Below are positions 31,865 to 42,320 of a stretch of DNA of 64,000 nt, one piece after another. The DNA is taken from positions 34,674 through 98,673 of the forward strand of contig JANXTO010000099.1 in NCBI GenBank assembly GCA_025352365.1. The letters are read 5' to 3'. Source of the stretch: Undibacterium sp. (GTDB lineage: Bacteria > Pseudomonadota > Gammaproteobacteria > Burkholderiales > Burkholderiaceae_D). The position numbers were made by a program, and so were the translations under genes. Positions within the stretch are counted from its first letter, which is position 1. Every line of letters starts with the position of its first letter. The notes under the pieces are model-generated. The model worked only from the letters and a program-made list of their open reading frames with translations. It did no database searches and was not told the DNA's origin.

Positions 31865-33382
31865 TTGAAAGATCGTATGCAAACCGCTCCCAGCACTAAC
31901 ATAAGCGCTCAAATGAGCGCTACTCCAGATACGATAAAGCTAGTAGCGGCAACCGCCATACCTGATACATCAATGGATGCACGCACCAAGCTGTTGCTGG
32001 AAGCACCGATTTTATCGACCTTATTGCGGCTAGGCGCACCAAATGTATTAGTCATGGCGGCACAAGCTGCAGTGGGTTTGATCGAAACTTATTTCGTCGG
32101 CAAATTAGGCACCGATGCGCTGGCAGGTATGGCGCTGACCTTCCCTGTTGTGATGCTGATGCAAATGATGTCGGGCGGCGCAGTGGGCGGTGGAATTGCA
32201 TCGGCGATTGCGCGGGCGCTGGGTGCCCGGCGACGGGCTGACGCTGATGCCTTGGTGTTGCATGCAATGCTGATTGCGCTTGGATTTGGATTGACGTTTA
32301 CGCTGATTGTGCTGACGGGCGGACATTGGCTGTATAGCCAGATGGGCGGCAATGGCGGCTCGCTGGATGCTGCACTTACTTATTCCAGCTGGGTGTTCTC
32401 AGGTGCGGTGCTGATCTGGTTATTTAACTGCTTCGCAGCGATTATCCGAGGCACCGGCAATATGGCTTTTCCAGCGATGGTGACATGCGTGGGAACGGTG
32501 GTATTGATTCCTTTGTCACCCTTGCTGATCTTTGGCTGGGGACCTGTCCCGCCTATGGGTATTGCCGGCGGTGCGATGGCCTTGCTGGCCTATTATTTTG
32601 TCGGTTGTATCGTATTTTTTATTTACTTGCGATCCAGCAAAAGCTTATTACGCCCAACTCTGGTCAACTTCACATTCCAGAAAAAATTGTTTGGCGACAT
32701 TTTAAAAGTGGGATTGATCGGCGCAGTATCTACGGTTGCGACCAATGTCACCATTGGTATTGCGACGGCATTTGTGGGCAGCTTTGGCACTGCCGCGATT
32801 GCCGGTTATGGCACTGCCTCACGGCTCGAATATTTGCTGGTACCGCTGGTATTTGGCTTGGGCGGCCCATTAGTCACCATGGTCGGCACCTGCATAGGCG
32901 CAGGTCAGCATGAGCGGGCTTTGCGGGCAAGCTGGATTGGCGCTGGCATGGCGTTTTTGGCCACAGAACTGATTGGTTTATGGGCAGCATTCTTCCCGCA
33001 CGCCTGGCTGAGTATTTTTAACAGCGACCCGGCGATGCTGGAAGCGGGTTCACAATATCTGCATATTGTGGGTCCAATGTATGGTTTTTTCGGACTGGGT
33101 CTGACGCTGTATTTTTGCTCGCAAGGAGCTGGGCGTTTGATGTGGCCGTTGCTAGGTAATATTGTCCGCCTGTCGGTTGCTGGTATCGGTGGCTGGATGG
33201 CAATGCATCATAGCGGCGGCTTGGCTGGTGTATTTTTGGCGCAAGCTGTTGCGCTGGTGATTTATGGGGTAGTCAATGCGACTGCGATTGCTGGCGGCGC
33301 TTGGTTTGGCCCAATCGGATGGCCACGTACCACCAATGGTTTGCTGCGACGATTGAACCATGAAAGAGCCGCGTCAGCTTAG
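31865..33382 (+). CDS. MATE-family efflux transporter
   Basis: LGAPNVLVMAAQAAVGLIETYFVGKLGTDALAGMALTFPVVMLMQMMSGGAVGGGIASAIARALGA. Confidence 0.93.
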   Translation: MKDRMQTAPSTNISAQMSATPDTIKLVAATAIPDTSMDARTKLLLEAPILSTLLRLGAPNVLVMAAQAAVGLIETYFVGKLGTDALAGMALTFPVVMLMQMMSGGAVGGGIASAIARALGARRRADADALVLHAMLIALGFGLTFTLIVLTGGHWLYSQMGGNGGSLDAALTYSSWVFSGAVLIWLFNCFAAIIRGTGNMAFPAMVTCVGTVVLIPLSPLLIFGWGPVPPMGIAGGAMALLAYYFVGCIVFFIYLRSSKSLLRPTLVNFTFQKKLFGDILKVGLIGAVSTVATNVTIGIATAFVGSFGTAAIAGYGTASRLEYLLVPLVFGLGGPLVTMVGTCIGAGQHERALRASWIGAGMAFLATELIGLWAAFFPHAWLSIFNSDPAMLEAGSQYLHIVGPMYGFFGLGLTLYFCSQGAGRLMWPLLGNIVRLSVAGIGGWMAMHHSGGLAGVFLAQAVALVIYGVVNATAIAGGAWFGPIGWPRTTNGLLRRLNHERAASA

Positions 33383-33624
33383 GCCGCTCGCCTGCAAGTG
33401 ATGGTTCTTAAAGCTGTTGCTCTGAGGGCTGCGGTTGTTAGAGCAACAGCAAGATTACGGCTAAAGGCACGCAGAAACGACATGCGTCCCGGTGAGCTTT
33501 GTTGAATGATTCAGTTAGCTGATAATTGAAAAAACGATCCGGTGCGCCCTTTATCATCGGCCTGAATAAACAACATGGCGAAGGATTATAAACAAGCAGT
33601 TATCTACGTAAAAATTTGGCAAAT

Positions 33625-33711
33625 TTAATATACTCCCCATTTATTTTACCAAATATGCCTTATTGTCCAATTAATAAATGGACACTCCATATATACCTAG
33701 TGGGAGTATAT
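33625..33711. repeat. Dispersed ATACTCCC element, copy 4 (well-formed inverted repeat)
   Basis: TAATATACTCCCCATTTATTTTACCAAATATGCCTTATTGTCCAATTAATAAATGGACACTCCATATATACCTAGTGGGAGTATATTAA. Confidence 0.9.
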
Positions 33712-33845
33712 TAAATTGACCATAATAAAAAGATCTATTCTCACGCTGAATAGATGTGTTTAATCATCGCCTGACTACCCTTTTGTCCACATTCATATCG
33801 CCATCACCTGGCAACTATCGCGATGTCAGGCACGCTTTAGTAGTG

Positions 33846-34726
33846 CTAGTGATCAGGCAAGGGTATCCATTCCGACTCACCCGGCACCGGCGGGAACAGG
33901 CTTGTGTCCTGATTGGCCCATGCTAGTTTCGCGGCCTCTAAACGCTCCTTAGAAGTGGACACAAAATTCCACCACAAGCTAGGCGCTTTCTCCAAGGCGT
34001 CGCCGCCCAACAGCATCAAAATACTATCGGCATCGGCCTTGATCACAACATCCTCGCCAGCTTCTAGCACAAGCAGCGTGCCCGCCTCTATAGGCTGCCC
34101 ATTCACAACGACGCCGCCACTGATAACGTATAAGCCTCGCTCAGCGTACGCCGCCGCTGTCGCCGGAATATCCAGCGTAGCGCCCAGATCCAGCCATGCG
34201 GCAACATATAAAGTGGGGCTATGACAAACCACTGGCGAAGTCTGGTCAAACACCCGACCTGCCAAGACATGCAGCCGCACGCCAGTCCATTCAATCCGTG
34301 GCAATTCATCCGCCGGATAATGATGGAAGGCTGGCGCAATCTCTTCATCTTTTTCCGGCAACGCCACCCACATCTGCAAACCCTGCACTGCGATGCCTTG
34401 TTCACGGATATCCTCAGGCATACGTTCTGAATGCACTATCCCACGTCCCGCAGTCATCCAGTTAATATCTCCAGGCACAATCCGCTGCACACTACCCAGA
34501 CTATCTCTGTGCATCATTGCGCCGCTAAACAGGTAGGTCACCGTTGCCAGACCAATGTGTGGATGGGGTCTGACGTCACCAGCGTGCCCACCTGGAGTGA
34601 AGAACGCCGGACCCATATGATCAAAAAATACAAACGGTCCGATGCGTCTTATCGTTGCATCCGGCAGCAAACGCTTCACTGGGAAGCCAATATCGCGGGT
34701 CTGGCCGCGAATTAATTTAATGGTCA
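33846..34726 (-). CDS. Pirin family protein; start probably MTIKLIRGQTRDIG
   Basis: FVFFDHMGPAFFTPGGHAGDVRPHPHIGLATVTYLFSGAMMHRDSLG. Confidence 0.92.
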
Positions 34727-34984
34727 TAACAATCTCCTGAAAACGATTAAATTGAGGATTTATTAAAATTATCTCTGCAAGGCATCGTGACGATGAGATT
34801 ACTTTATACGGATAAGCTGTCGTAGTTGCAATCCGACCGAACATAGCGTGTCAGATAATGAACGTCTGAAATAGGCAAATTGCGGTTAGTAGCGATCATC
34901 AAACGTACGTCTGGTTGAGACTGAGAGGTGACACTAGCGATGATGTTTTAAGGTTTGAGATGAGAGGTGGCGCGCGGCTTGCAG

Positions 34985-35018
34985 AGTGCTGTTCTCTCGA
35001 TTGAATCGTTAAGTGCTT
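34985..35018 (-). repeat. Possible truncated attC-like site downstream of the DUF6404 gene
   Basis: Minus strand GCACTTAACGATTCAATCGAG..., R''-like ACTTAAC; the R' half is not evident. Confidence 0.35.
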
Positions 35019-35036
35019 CACGCTTCATGGACGTCC

Positions 35037-35414
35037 CTACGAATCTTGACGCTTGCCGCGAAAGCTTGACCAGCAAACGAGACCATATTTGCGCGCGATG
35101 TGTTGATAGTATAACGGACCGACCAATGAGCCGACCGCAAAGCAAGCTGCCATGAACCATAAGACCTCTACCGCTGACAAGTGATGCCTAGCAGGATGAC
35201 TAAGTGTCGAGTAGAGCCACAACATCGGCGGGATTATGGCGAGGCATGCGCCGCTGATAAGCCCCAAGACAATGAAACTCGTAAATGGTGGTGGCGGACA
35301 CTCAATCCCGAGGGACCACATCCAACGCCACAGCTTAGGCACGGCATTGTTTCTTGCCACTCCTTGCGCCACCATGTATTCCTCGTACTGCTCGACACGT
35401 TCTCGATGGTTCAT
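35037..35414 (-). CDS. DUF6404-like membrane protein, cassette-borne
   Basis: MNHRERVEQYEEYMVAQGVARNNAVPKLWRWMWSLGIECPPPPFTSFIVLGLI; start lies directly next to the attC R' end. Confidence 0.7.
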   Translation of the reverse strand: MNHRERVEQYEEYMVAQGVARNNAVPKLWRWMWSLGIECPPPPFTSFIVLGLISGACLAIIPPMLWLYSTLSHPARHHLSAVEVLWFMAACFAVGSLVGPLYYQHIARKYGLVCWSSFRGKRQDS

Positions 35415-35416
35415 AA

Positions 35417-35478
35417 GCACCTAGCGTTTGAATTATGGAGTGCACTTTAGTGCGTAACGCTTGAATGAGGAGTTAGGC
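35417..35478 (-). repeat. Integron-type attC recombination site
   Basis: Minus strand GCCTAACTCCTCATTCAAGCGTTACGCACTAAAGTGCACTCCATAATTCAAACGCTAGGTGC: R'' GCCTAAC, central GCACT/AGTGC hairpin, TAATTCAAACGCTAGGTGC resembling TAATTCAAGCGTTAGATGC of aadA-type attC. Confidence 0.7.
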
Positions 35479-35916
35479 ATTGCGACTCCTAAACAGACCT
35501 ACCAAAAAAAATCCGACGAGTAGCCCAATGCAAGACCCTAAAGCCCATACCAGAAAAACGGAAGGCGTCGATGGTTGCGGAAACTGCTCAAAAGCAGTGG
35601 TCAGAAGACTAAATGTAACCAGTGCAGCAGGCACTATACGTGAACTGCGCGGCGACAAGATACCAGCAAGAAAGCCAGCTATGGCTGATCCAAGAAATAC
35701 AGATGCTTGAAGCGCGAACCAAACTTGATGACTAGCATCGGTTGGGTTTTCTAGCCACAGAGACTTGTCATTCGTTTCGAGCGACCACATACGTATAGCT
35801 ACAAGCACAAGAATAGGAAGAAAAGTCTTTAACCCCAGTTGTGTAAGACTGCCAACACATATTCCTAACCAAACCTTGGGCTTTAATGGAGTTTCGTTTT
35901 GGGGTTGTTCTGACAT
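35473..35916 (-). CDS. Hypothetical four-TM membrane protein, cassette-borne
   Basis: 147 aa; TAA stop lies inside attC GCCTAAC; start codon 5 nt after GTTAGGC. Confidence 0.7.
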   Translation of the reverse strand: MSEQPQNETPLKPKVWLGICVGSLTQLGLKTFLPILVLVAIRMWSLETNDKSLWLENPTDASHQVWFALQASVFLGSAIAGFLAGILSPRSSRIVPAALVTFSLLTTAFEQFPQPSTPSVFLVWALGSCIGLLVGFFLVGLFRSRNA

Positions 35917-36663
35917 GTAGTGCCTAACGTAACGGTGAACGGATATCCGTCCAAAAATTAATAAAATACTGAGGCATCTCGCGGCCAGTCCGATCGACCA
36001 TCCTGTTATAGGACTTCAAACGTCGCCTCCATTGTCTTAAGATCGTAATCTAAGAGATATTTGTGGTGCTTCCTGTACAAACTAGCCAAACGTTCATGGT
36101 TAGACCCCACAACATCCATGCCTCGATCATCATATGGAAATACATTACACCCGCAGATAAATTGATTAGGTGCACTGAACAAAATGGTCGAGGTCTTATG
36201 CTATCGAAATCAACCGCGAGTGCACACCATAAAGCACTTTGAATCAATCTCATGGGTACCTCAAACGCAACGAACTCAGACCCAAACAACCAAAGTAGCT
36301 TATCTATGTTAAAAACTGTATTCGTGATAAGTCCCATAGCTTACGCATCGAGGAAGCTTATGTCTACTGGACCTAATCATGTGTCAAAGTTCGCCCCTAT
36401 GCAGACGCTCAAGAAAATCATTTGACCAGCTCCTAAGGGCACAACCGCGACATTCACGATCTGATGCATCCTGTCAGATCGAGTGACAACTTGCACAGAT
36501 CAGCGCTACAACACAGCGGATGCGGTTTTGCATAAGTCCTGAAATTATTTTGATTTGCGACGGTATCAGCGTATCAGCTTGCTGGTATTCCGTTTCGTCC
36601 GCTACACTAAATCATCCTCCTAAATATCTCCGGGACTTGCTCACATCTGCATCGATTGCCGCT

Positions 36664-37398
36664 ATGCCACTTAGTTATCTCGCTCAACTGACCTCACCCC
36701 AACGCACGGCGCAAGCCAATTTGCATTTAGGTGTTGCCTTAGCTTGTAATGCTGGCGCGGTTAACGCTGGTGGATTTTTAGCGGTGGGGCAATATACCTC
36801 GCACATGACGGGGATCGTCTCCTCAGCCGCAGATGACATTATTTTAGGCCGGCTGATACCCGCATTTGCGGCATTGCTGATGCTTGCTGCGTTTATCTCA
36901 GGATCAGCCAGCACTGCAATCATCGTGAATTATGCCAAGCGCAATACGCCAGACTATATCTACACACCGGTATTACTTTTAGAAGCCAGTTTGCTTTTAC
37001 TATTTGGTCTAGTCGGTACGACATTGCGCCAGCATGAAGTGATCACGGTATCGTTCACCGCGGTATTGTTGTGCTATGTGATGGGATTACAAAATGCGCT
37101 AATTACTAAAATTTCTAACGCAGAAATCCGTACCACGCATGTCACAGGTTTAGTCACAGATATAGGGATTGAATTGGGTAAATTAGTTTACTGGAACTGT
37201 AACAAAACCATCCCCAGTCAATCGGAAGTCGTCGCCAATCGCACTAAATTAAAAATACAATCAATGCTGATCTCGGCATTTTTTATTGGAGGCTTAGTCG
37301 GCGCAGCAGGATTCAAATATCTGGGATTTATTTCTACTTTGCCGCTGGCGATTGCGCTGGTGACTTTATCTTTGGCGCCACGATTTAAATCCTCATAA
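36664..37398 (+). CDS. YoaK/DUF1275 family membrane protein
   Basis: LHLGVALACNAGAVNAGGFLAVGQYTSHMTGIVSSAADDI; start chosen at MPLSYLAQL. Confidence 0.88.
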   Translation: MPLSYLAQLTSPQRTAQANLHLGVALACNAGAVNAGGFLAVGQYTSHMTGIVSSAADDIILGRLIPAFAALLMLAAFISGSASTAIIVNYAKRNTPDYIYTPVLLLEASLLLLFGLVGTTLRQHEVITVSFTAVLLCYVMGLQNALITKISNAEIRTTHVTGLVTDIGIELGKLVYWNCNKTIPSQSEVVANRTKLKIQSMLISAFFIGGLVGAAGFKYLGFISTLPLAIALVTLSLAPRFKSS

Positions 37399-37433
37399 AA
37401 AAAACCGCCAGTAATTTCTCACTAGCGGTTTTA
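37397..37433. terminator. Bidirectional terminator between convergent genes
   Basis: AAAACCGC...GCGGTTTT hairpin with flanking A/T runs. Confidence 0.7.
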
Positions 37434-37452
37434 CTTAGTTTGCTCGCAGATT

Positions 37453-39132
37453 TCAATCCAGCTTAGCGGCATGCTCACGGGTCGCATGGAACACCACACC
37501 AGGCCAACGTTCTTGTGTCAACTTTAAATTGACACCGGAGGTCGCCAGATAAGCCATATTGCCAGCAGCATCAAAAGCAATATTGCCGCCAGCGCTGGAG
37601 CGTTCAAAATCAGCCAGCATTTTTTTATCGTCGCAAGTAATCCAACGTGCGCTGCTGATGCTGGTGCCTTCAAACACAGCATCGACACCATATTCATTTT
37701 TAAGCCTGCTTGCTACCACTTCAAACTGCAATACTCCAACCGCGCCCAATACCAAATCGCTGCTGACCACGGGCTTAAATACTTGTACCGCGCCCTCTTC
37801 ACCCAACTGCTGTAAACCCTTTTGCAATTGCTTGATTTTGAGCGGATTGAGAATCCGTGCTGTGCGGAAAAAATCAGGTGCGAAGTAAGGAATCCCTGTG
37901 AACTGCAATAACTCGCCCTCAGAAAAACTATCGCCAATTTGCATATTGCCGTGATTCGGCAAACCGATAATATCGCCTGCATAAGCTTCTTCCACCTGCT
38001 CGCGGGAAGACGCCATAAAGGTTACGACCGAAGACACTTTGATCTCGCGGTTCAAGCGTAAATGCTTGAGTTTCATGCCGCGCTCAAAGCGGCCAGAACA
38101 AACCCGCAAGAAGGCGATACGGTCACGGTGAGCGGGGTCCATATTCGCTTGAATTTTAAAAATAAATCCAGTGAACGGCACCTCTTTTGGTGCTATCGAA
38201 CGCACGCTGGCATCACGCTCACGCGGTGCCGGCGCCCAATCCAGCAAGGCATTCAGAATTTCGCGCACGCCAAAGTTGTTGATTGCAGAACCGAAGAAGA
38301 CCGGCGTCTGAACACCTGCCAAAAAATCATCCAGACTAAATGGATGGGAGGCGCCGTGCACCAGTTCCACTTCCATTTTTAACTGTTCAATTTCTAGCGG
38401 GAACATTTCTGCGAGGCGAGGATTATTGATTCCGCTGACGACTTCAAATTCTTGATCGGCACGCTCGCTACCTGGTGTGAAGAGCAAAATTTCATCGCGC
38501 AAAATATGGTACACACCGCGGAAAGTTTTACCCATACCGATTGGCCATGTGACCGGAGCACACTTGATTTTTAATACCGATTCCAACTCATCCAGCAATT
38601 CCAGAGGATCGCGGGTTTCACGATCCATCTTGTTGACAAAGGTGATGATCGGCGTATTGCGCATGCGGCATACATTTAGCAGCTTGAGGGTTTGCTCCTC
38701 CACACCTTTGGCTGCGTCAATCACCATCAAGGCAGAATCAACCGCCGTCAAGACGCGATAAGTATCTTCAGAAAAATCCTGGTGGCCTGGTGTGTCTAGC
38801 AAATTGACGACGTGATCACGATATTCAAACTGCATCACGGAGGATGCGACAGAAATGCCGCGCTGCTTTTCAATCTCCATCCAGTCCGAGGTGGCATGGC
38901 GACCACTCTTACGTGCTTTGACCGTGCCCGCTAACTGAATCGCACCGGAAAACATCAAGAGTTTTTCGGTCAGCGTGGTTTTACCCGCGTCTGGGTGAGA
39001 AATAATGCCAAAAGTACGGCGACGCTCAACCTCGCGGTTAATCAAATCACTGGAAACGGTGACAGAGGGCTGAATTGCTTCAGAATCGGCGGGAGAATTG
39101 AGGTCAGACACGGTATTGGCCAAATTAAACAA
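37453..39132 (-). CDS. prfC: Peptide chain release factor 3
   Basis: [66 protein letters not shown]. Confidence 0.97.
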   Translation of the reverse strand: MFNLANTVSDLNSPADSEAIQPSVTVSSDLINREVERRRTFGIISHPDAGKTTLTEKLLMFSGAIQLAGTVKARKSGRHATSDWMEIEKQRGISVASSVMQFEYRDHVVNLLDTPGHQDFSEDTYRVLTAVDSALMVIDAAKGVEEQTLKLLNVCRMRNTPIITFVNKMDRETRDPLELLDELESVLKIKCAPVTWPIGMGKTFRGVYHILRDEILLFTPGSERADQEFEVVSGINNPRLAEMFPLEIEQLKMEVELVHGASHPFSLDDFLAGVQTPVFFGSAINNFGVREILNALLDWAPAPRERDASVRSIAPKEVPFTGFIFKIQANMDPAHRDRIAFLRVCSGRFERGMKLKHLRLNREIKVSSVVTFMASSREQVEEAYAGDIIGLPNHGNMQIGDSFSEGELLQFTGIPYFAPDFFRTARILNPLKIKQLQKGLQQLGEEGAVQVFKPVVSSDLVLGAVGVLQFEVVASRLKNEYGVDAVFEGTSISSARWITCDDKKMLADFERSSAGGNIAFDAAGNMAYLATSGVNLKLTQERWPGVVFHATREHAAKLD

Positions 39133-39349
39133 AAGCTGACTAGTTTAACGGGGTTTAGGGTTTGTGTCGAATAAGGAGGATAGTTAGAATAAATTGCAGA
39201 ATATTTTTATTCTAATATTTTATGAATACACGGTGACATATTTTTCAATGAGCTATTCCGGCGTGCTAACGAATACTGGTAGTGCCTGATCAATCATGTT
39301 TTTATTATTAACTTGCAATAAATCGGCGTAATAGACTTACTTAAGTAAA

Positions 39350-39793
39350 TTACATCTTTTCATCAATCTTCAAGCGGGGCAAACCTTTCTTTGCAGCATC
39401 CGCACATTGCTGAACTACCCAGGCCTTGGCATCCCCATAATTATCAAAAAATTGAATAGGACAAACGCCTTTGTAGAATTTTTCATACACTGGTTCGATA
39501 AAGTTACGTCCTTCAACATCTTGTTTTGCCACAAACGCACTGCAAACCAAATGACGCTTATCTACTGCAATTTGTGCTCTGTATGCTAGTGTTTCTAAGG
39601 CTTCGCGAGAACACAGCAAAGAATCATGCATAATCCCTACCGTGCCCCAAAGTCCTTTTTCAGAAATTTCTTCGATATGGGGCATCATCGCGTTAAACCA
39701 AGCGTCCAGTAATTCAATATTCCATTGGCCACGCACCTCTGACACCAATACTTGGTCATCAATATAAGTGGTAAAGCTTCCGTGTGGTCGCAT
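39350..39793 (-). CDS. Hypothetical protein (possible STAS/SpoIIAA-like fold)
   Basis: 147-aa ORF with plausible codon usage; family assignment tentative. Confidence 0.55.
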   Translation of the reverse strand: MRPHGSFTTYIDDQVLVSEVRGQWNIELLDAWFNAMMPHIEEISEKGLWGTVGIMHDSLLCSREALETLAYRAQIAVDKRHLVCSAFVAKQDVEGRNFIEPVYEKFYKGVCPIQFFDNYGDAKAWVVQQCADAAKKGLPRLKIDEKM

Positions 39794-40224
39794 ACAGTCT
39801 TTTTTTGCGGATAGAAGAATAAAATTTCAGCAATGCGTACTAATATTCGTAGTATTGCGTGTGGCAGGCATATCTGAAATGAAGCTCGTTATCCGCTTAA
39901 TGGTTTATTGATGTTATTAAGCAATAATTATAAGGAATAACTATCAAGCATCAAACATAAATAAGAAGCTTGCTAGAGTGAGAGATGCAATAAAAGAATC
40001 AGCGAAAAAATAGAAGCGATTCCTAGTACAAGATAATATCGACTCAGATAATCAAATAATTACTAATATCTAGAGTGTATCTTACGTTGGTTCATTCTAA
40101 AAAACTGTCAATGATAGTTAAACTTCTTGCACATATCTTGGTGCAAAAAACGTTTAAAAAAAGCGATTTTCCACATAACAATATTTAAATACAGACGATC
40201 GCATAAACCAGTAGATAAAGGCTT

Positions 40225-40946
40225 TTGATGTTTTATGTAAAACGAGTACAAAAACGGGACGAACTGCAAAAAATATTTGCCTTGCGCTACCAGGTGTATT
40301 GCATCGAAAAATTGTTTCTTGATCCGAAAGATTATCCTTCTGAAACAGAACAAGACGAATATGATGACTCTGCAATTCATCTGGGCGCCTTTGCACACGG
40401 CGAAAATATTGTTGGCAGCCTGCGTTTAGTACGATCGACGAATATGCATTTCCCTATTTTTGATCATTGTGCAGTCAAAGATTTGCCAAAAGATGCATCG
40501 CCGCTAGAGTTTGCGGAAATCTCACGCCTTTTAATCAGCAAAAAAAACGCTCTACCATGCGCCCCGACAAATTAATCGTACCTACAGGCATCGGCGAGCA
40601 ACGCAATGACTTCACTGATTTCGGTATTTCTGACTTATTGATGGAATTGTTCCGGGTGATGTTTTCTTATGCGAAACAGCGTGACATTAAATATTTGCTG
40701 GCTGCAATGGAGCCAAGTCTGATGCGGCTGCTACAACGTTATCATTTTAATTTTCGGCAAATTGGCCCGGCAACTGATTATTATGGACAAGTCATTCCAT
40801 GTATCGCATCGATTGCAGAAATTGAACGACAAGTAGCAGAGAAAAATCGGGATTTTTATCTGCAATTCGCAAAACATCTGAAGGATCCGAGTAGTACATT
40901 TATTGAGGAGACTATGTGGCCTCCAAAAGATTTTTCGCCCTATTGA
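40225..40946 (+). pseudogene. PEP-CTERM/exosortase-associated acyltransferase (autoinducer-synthase-like GNAT), frameshifted
   Basis: Frame 1 KRVQKRDELQKIFALRYQVYCIEKLF...FAEISRLLISKK continues in another frame as RSTMRPDKLIVPTGIGEQRNDF...; the break is at the A8 run 40540-40547. Confidence 0.75.
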
Positions 40947-41130
40947 AAAACCAAGTGGTGATGGCAGCCTTAGCAAAAAAATGGTTTAATCTTTCGCGCA
41001 GAAAAGAATTCAGAAATACCGCTATTGCGGCTACTACCAACATAACGGCCATCCGCAGCATTCTACGAAGCACCAGACATTGAACTTACTCATATTGCCA
41101 TTACCAATCACTTGGACTCTTTGAAATTGT

Positions 41131-42156
41131 ATGAATAAACATATCAACAAAAAATTAGTCGCTGGCCTGCTAGCTAGCCTGGTTTATTTACCTCAACTGG
41201 CTTTTGCCTGGGGCGCTGACGGGCACCAAACAGTAGGCGCGATTGCCGATACGATGCTGGTCGGGACTAAGGCGGGTGAAAAAGTTAAATCTATTTTGGG
41301 CAATCGCAGTCTGGAGCTAGTATCCGTGTGGGCTGATTGTGCAAAAGGTATCAGCCCTGAAAAAGACTACGCTTACACCGTGCCAGGACGCTATCCAGAA
41401 TGTCAGCCATTTGAAAATCCGGAAGACATCAAGGCACTGGCTGATTTTGTCCGTCGCAATCAAAGCAACTGTAACCCGGCCACGGATGAAGAAAGCTGTC
41501 ACAAACAATATCACTACTCCGATGTGAGCTTGCAGCACGACCACTACAAAACGGGCTATACAGGGACGAGCGATCATGATGTAGTGCACGCGATTCAGGC
41601 AAGTATCGATGTGCTGAGCGGCAAACCGGCACCAGCGCCATTTAGCATTAAAGATCAGCGCGAAGCCTTGGAGTTGCTGACACATTATGTTGGCGATATC
41701 CACCAGCCTTTGCATGTAGGCTCAATTTATCTTGATGCAGACGGTAAAATCATTAATCCCGACGACACGCAATATGACAAAACATCTAATACCATTGGCG
41801 GCAATGCCTTAAATTGCCCTTGTGGTAATTTACATTCGCTGTGGGACGATGTGCCGCTGAATTTTAAGCGCGGCAGGATGAACGAGTCGTTGACGAAAAA
41901 AGCGAAAACTGTTGCCGTAGATGCAGCGCCAATACAAGAATGGCCAGTGCTGTGGGCAGACGAATCGATCCGCAACGCCCGTCTGGTTTTTGGCGGCGCG
42001 CAATTTAGTCAGCGTACACCCAACGTCAAAGGAAATAATTGGTCTATCGCCTTACCGTTAGCATATGAAAAAACCATGTATAACGTCAAAGAAGATGCGT
42101 TGACGAAAGCTGGCGCTCATCTGGCGCAAGTATTGCAAGCCATCTGGCCAGAATAA
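41131..42156 (+). CDS. S1/P1 nuclease family secreted protein
   Basis: Signal peptide then WGADGHQTVGAIAD; LLTHYVGDIHQPLHVG; GGNALNCPCGNLHSLWDD. Confidence 0.92.
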   Translation: MNKHINKKLVAGLLASLVYLPQLAFAWGADGHQTVGAIADTMLVGTKAGEKVKSILGNRSLELVSVWADCAKGISPEKDYAYTVPGRYPECQPFENPEDIKALADFVRRNQSNCNPATDEESCHKQYHYSDVSLQHDHYKTGYTGTSDHDVVHAIQASIDVLSGKPAPAPFSIKDQREALELLTHYVGDIHQPLHVGSIYLDADGKIINPDDTQYDKTSNTIGGNALNCPCGNLHSLWDDVPLNFKRGRMNESLTKKAKTVAVDAAPIQEWPVLWADESIRNARLVFGGAQFSQRTPNVKGNNWSIALPLAYEKTMYNVKEDALTKAGAHLAQVLQAIWPE

Positions 42157-42320
42157 TTTTCATCTGAATCACAATACGGCGCTTTTTAGCTCTATGCTAC
42201 AGCGCCTTTAGTTTCAACAGCTATCGCCAGTTATTATCAATATTCACCTGCAGTCCCCAATAGTTCTCGTCCGGCATTTACTTTGATTTTTTCGATACTT
42301 TCCTACTTTCAGGAGCACGC

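Noticed and set aside
36664-37398. Integron integrase next to the cassettes
   Set aside because: The adjacent plus-strand gene is a YoaK/DUF1275 membrane protein, not a tyrosine recombinase.
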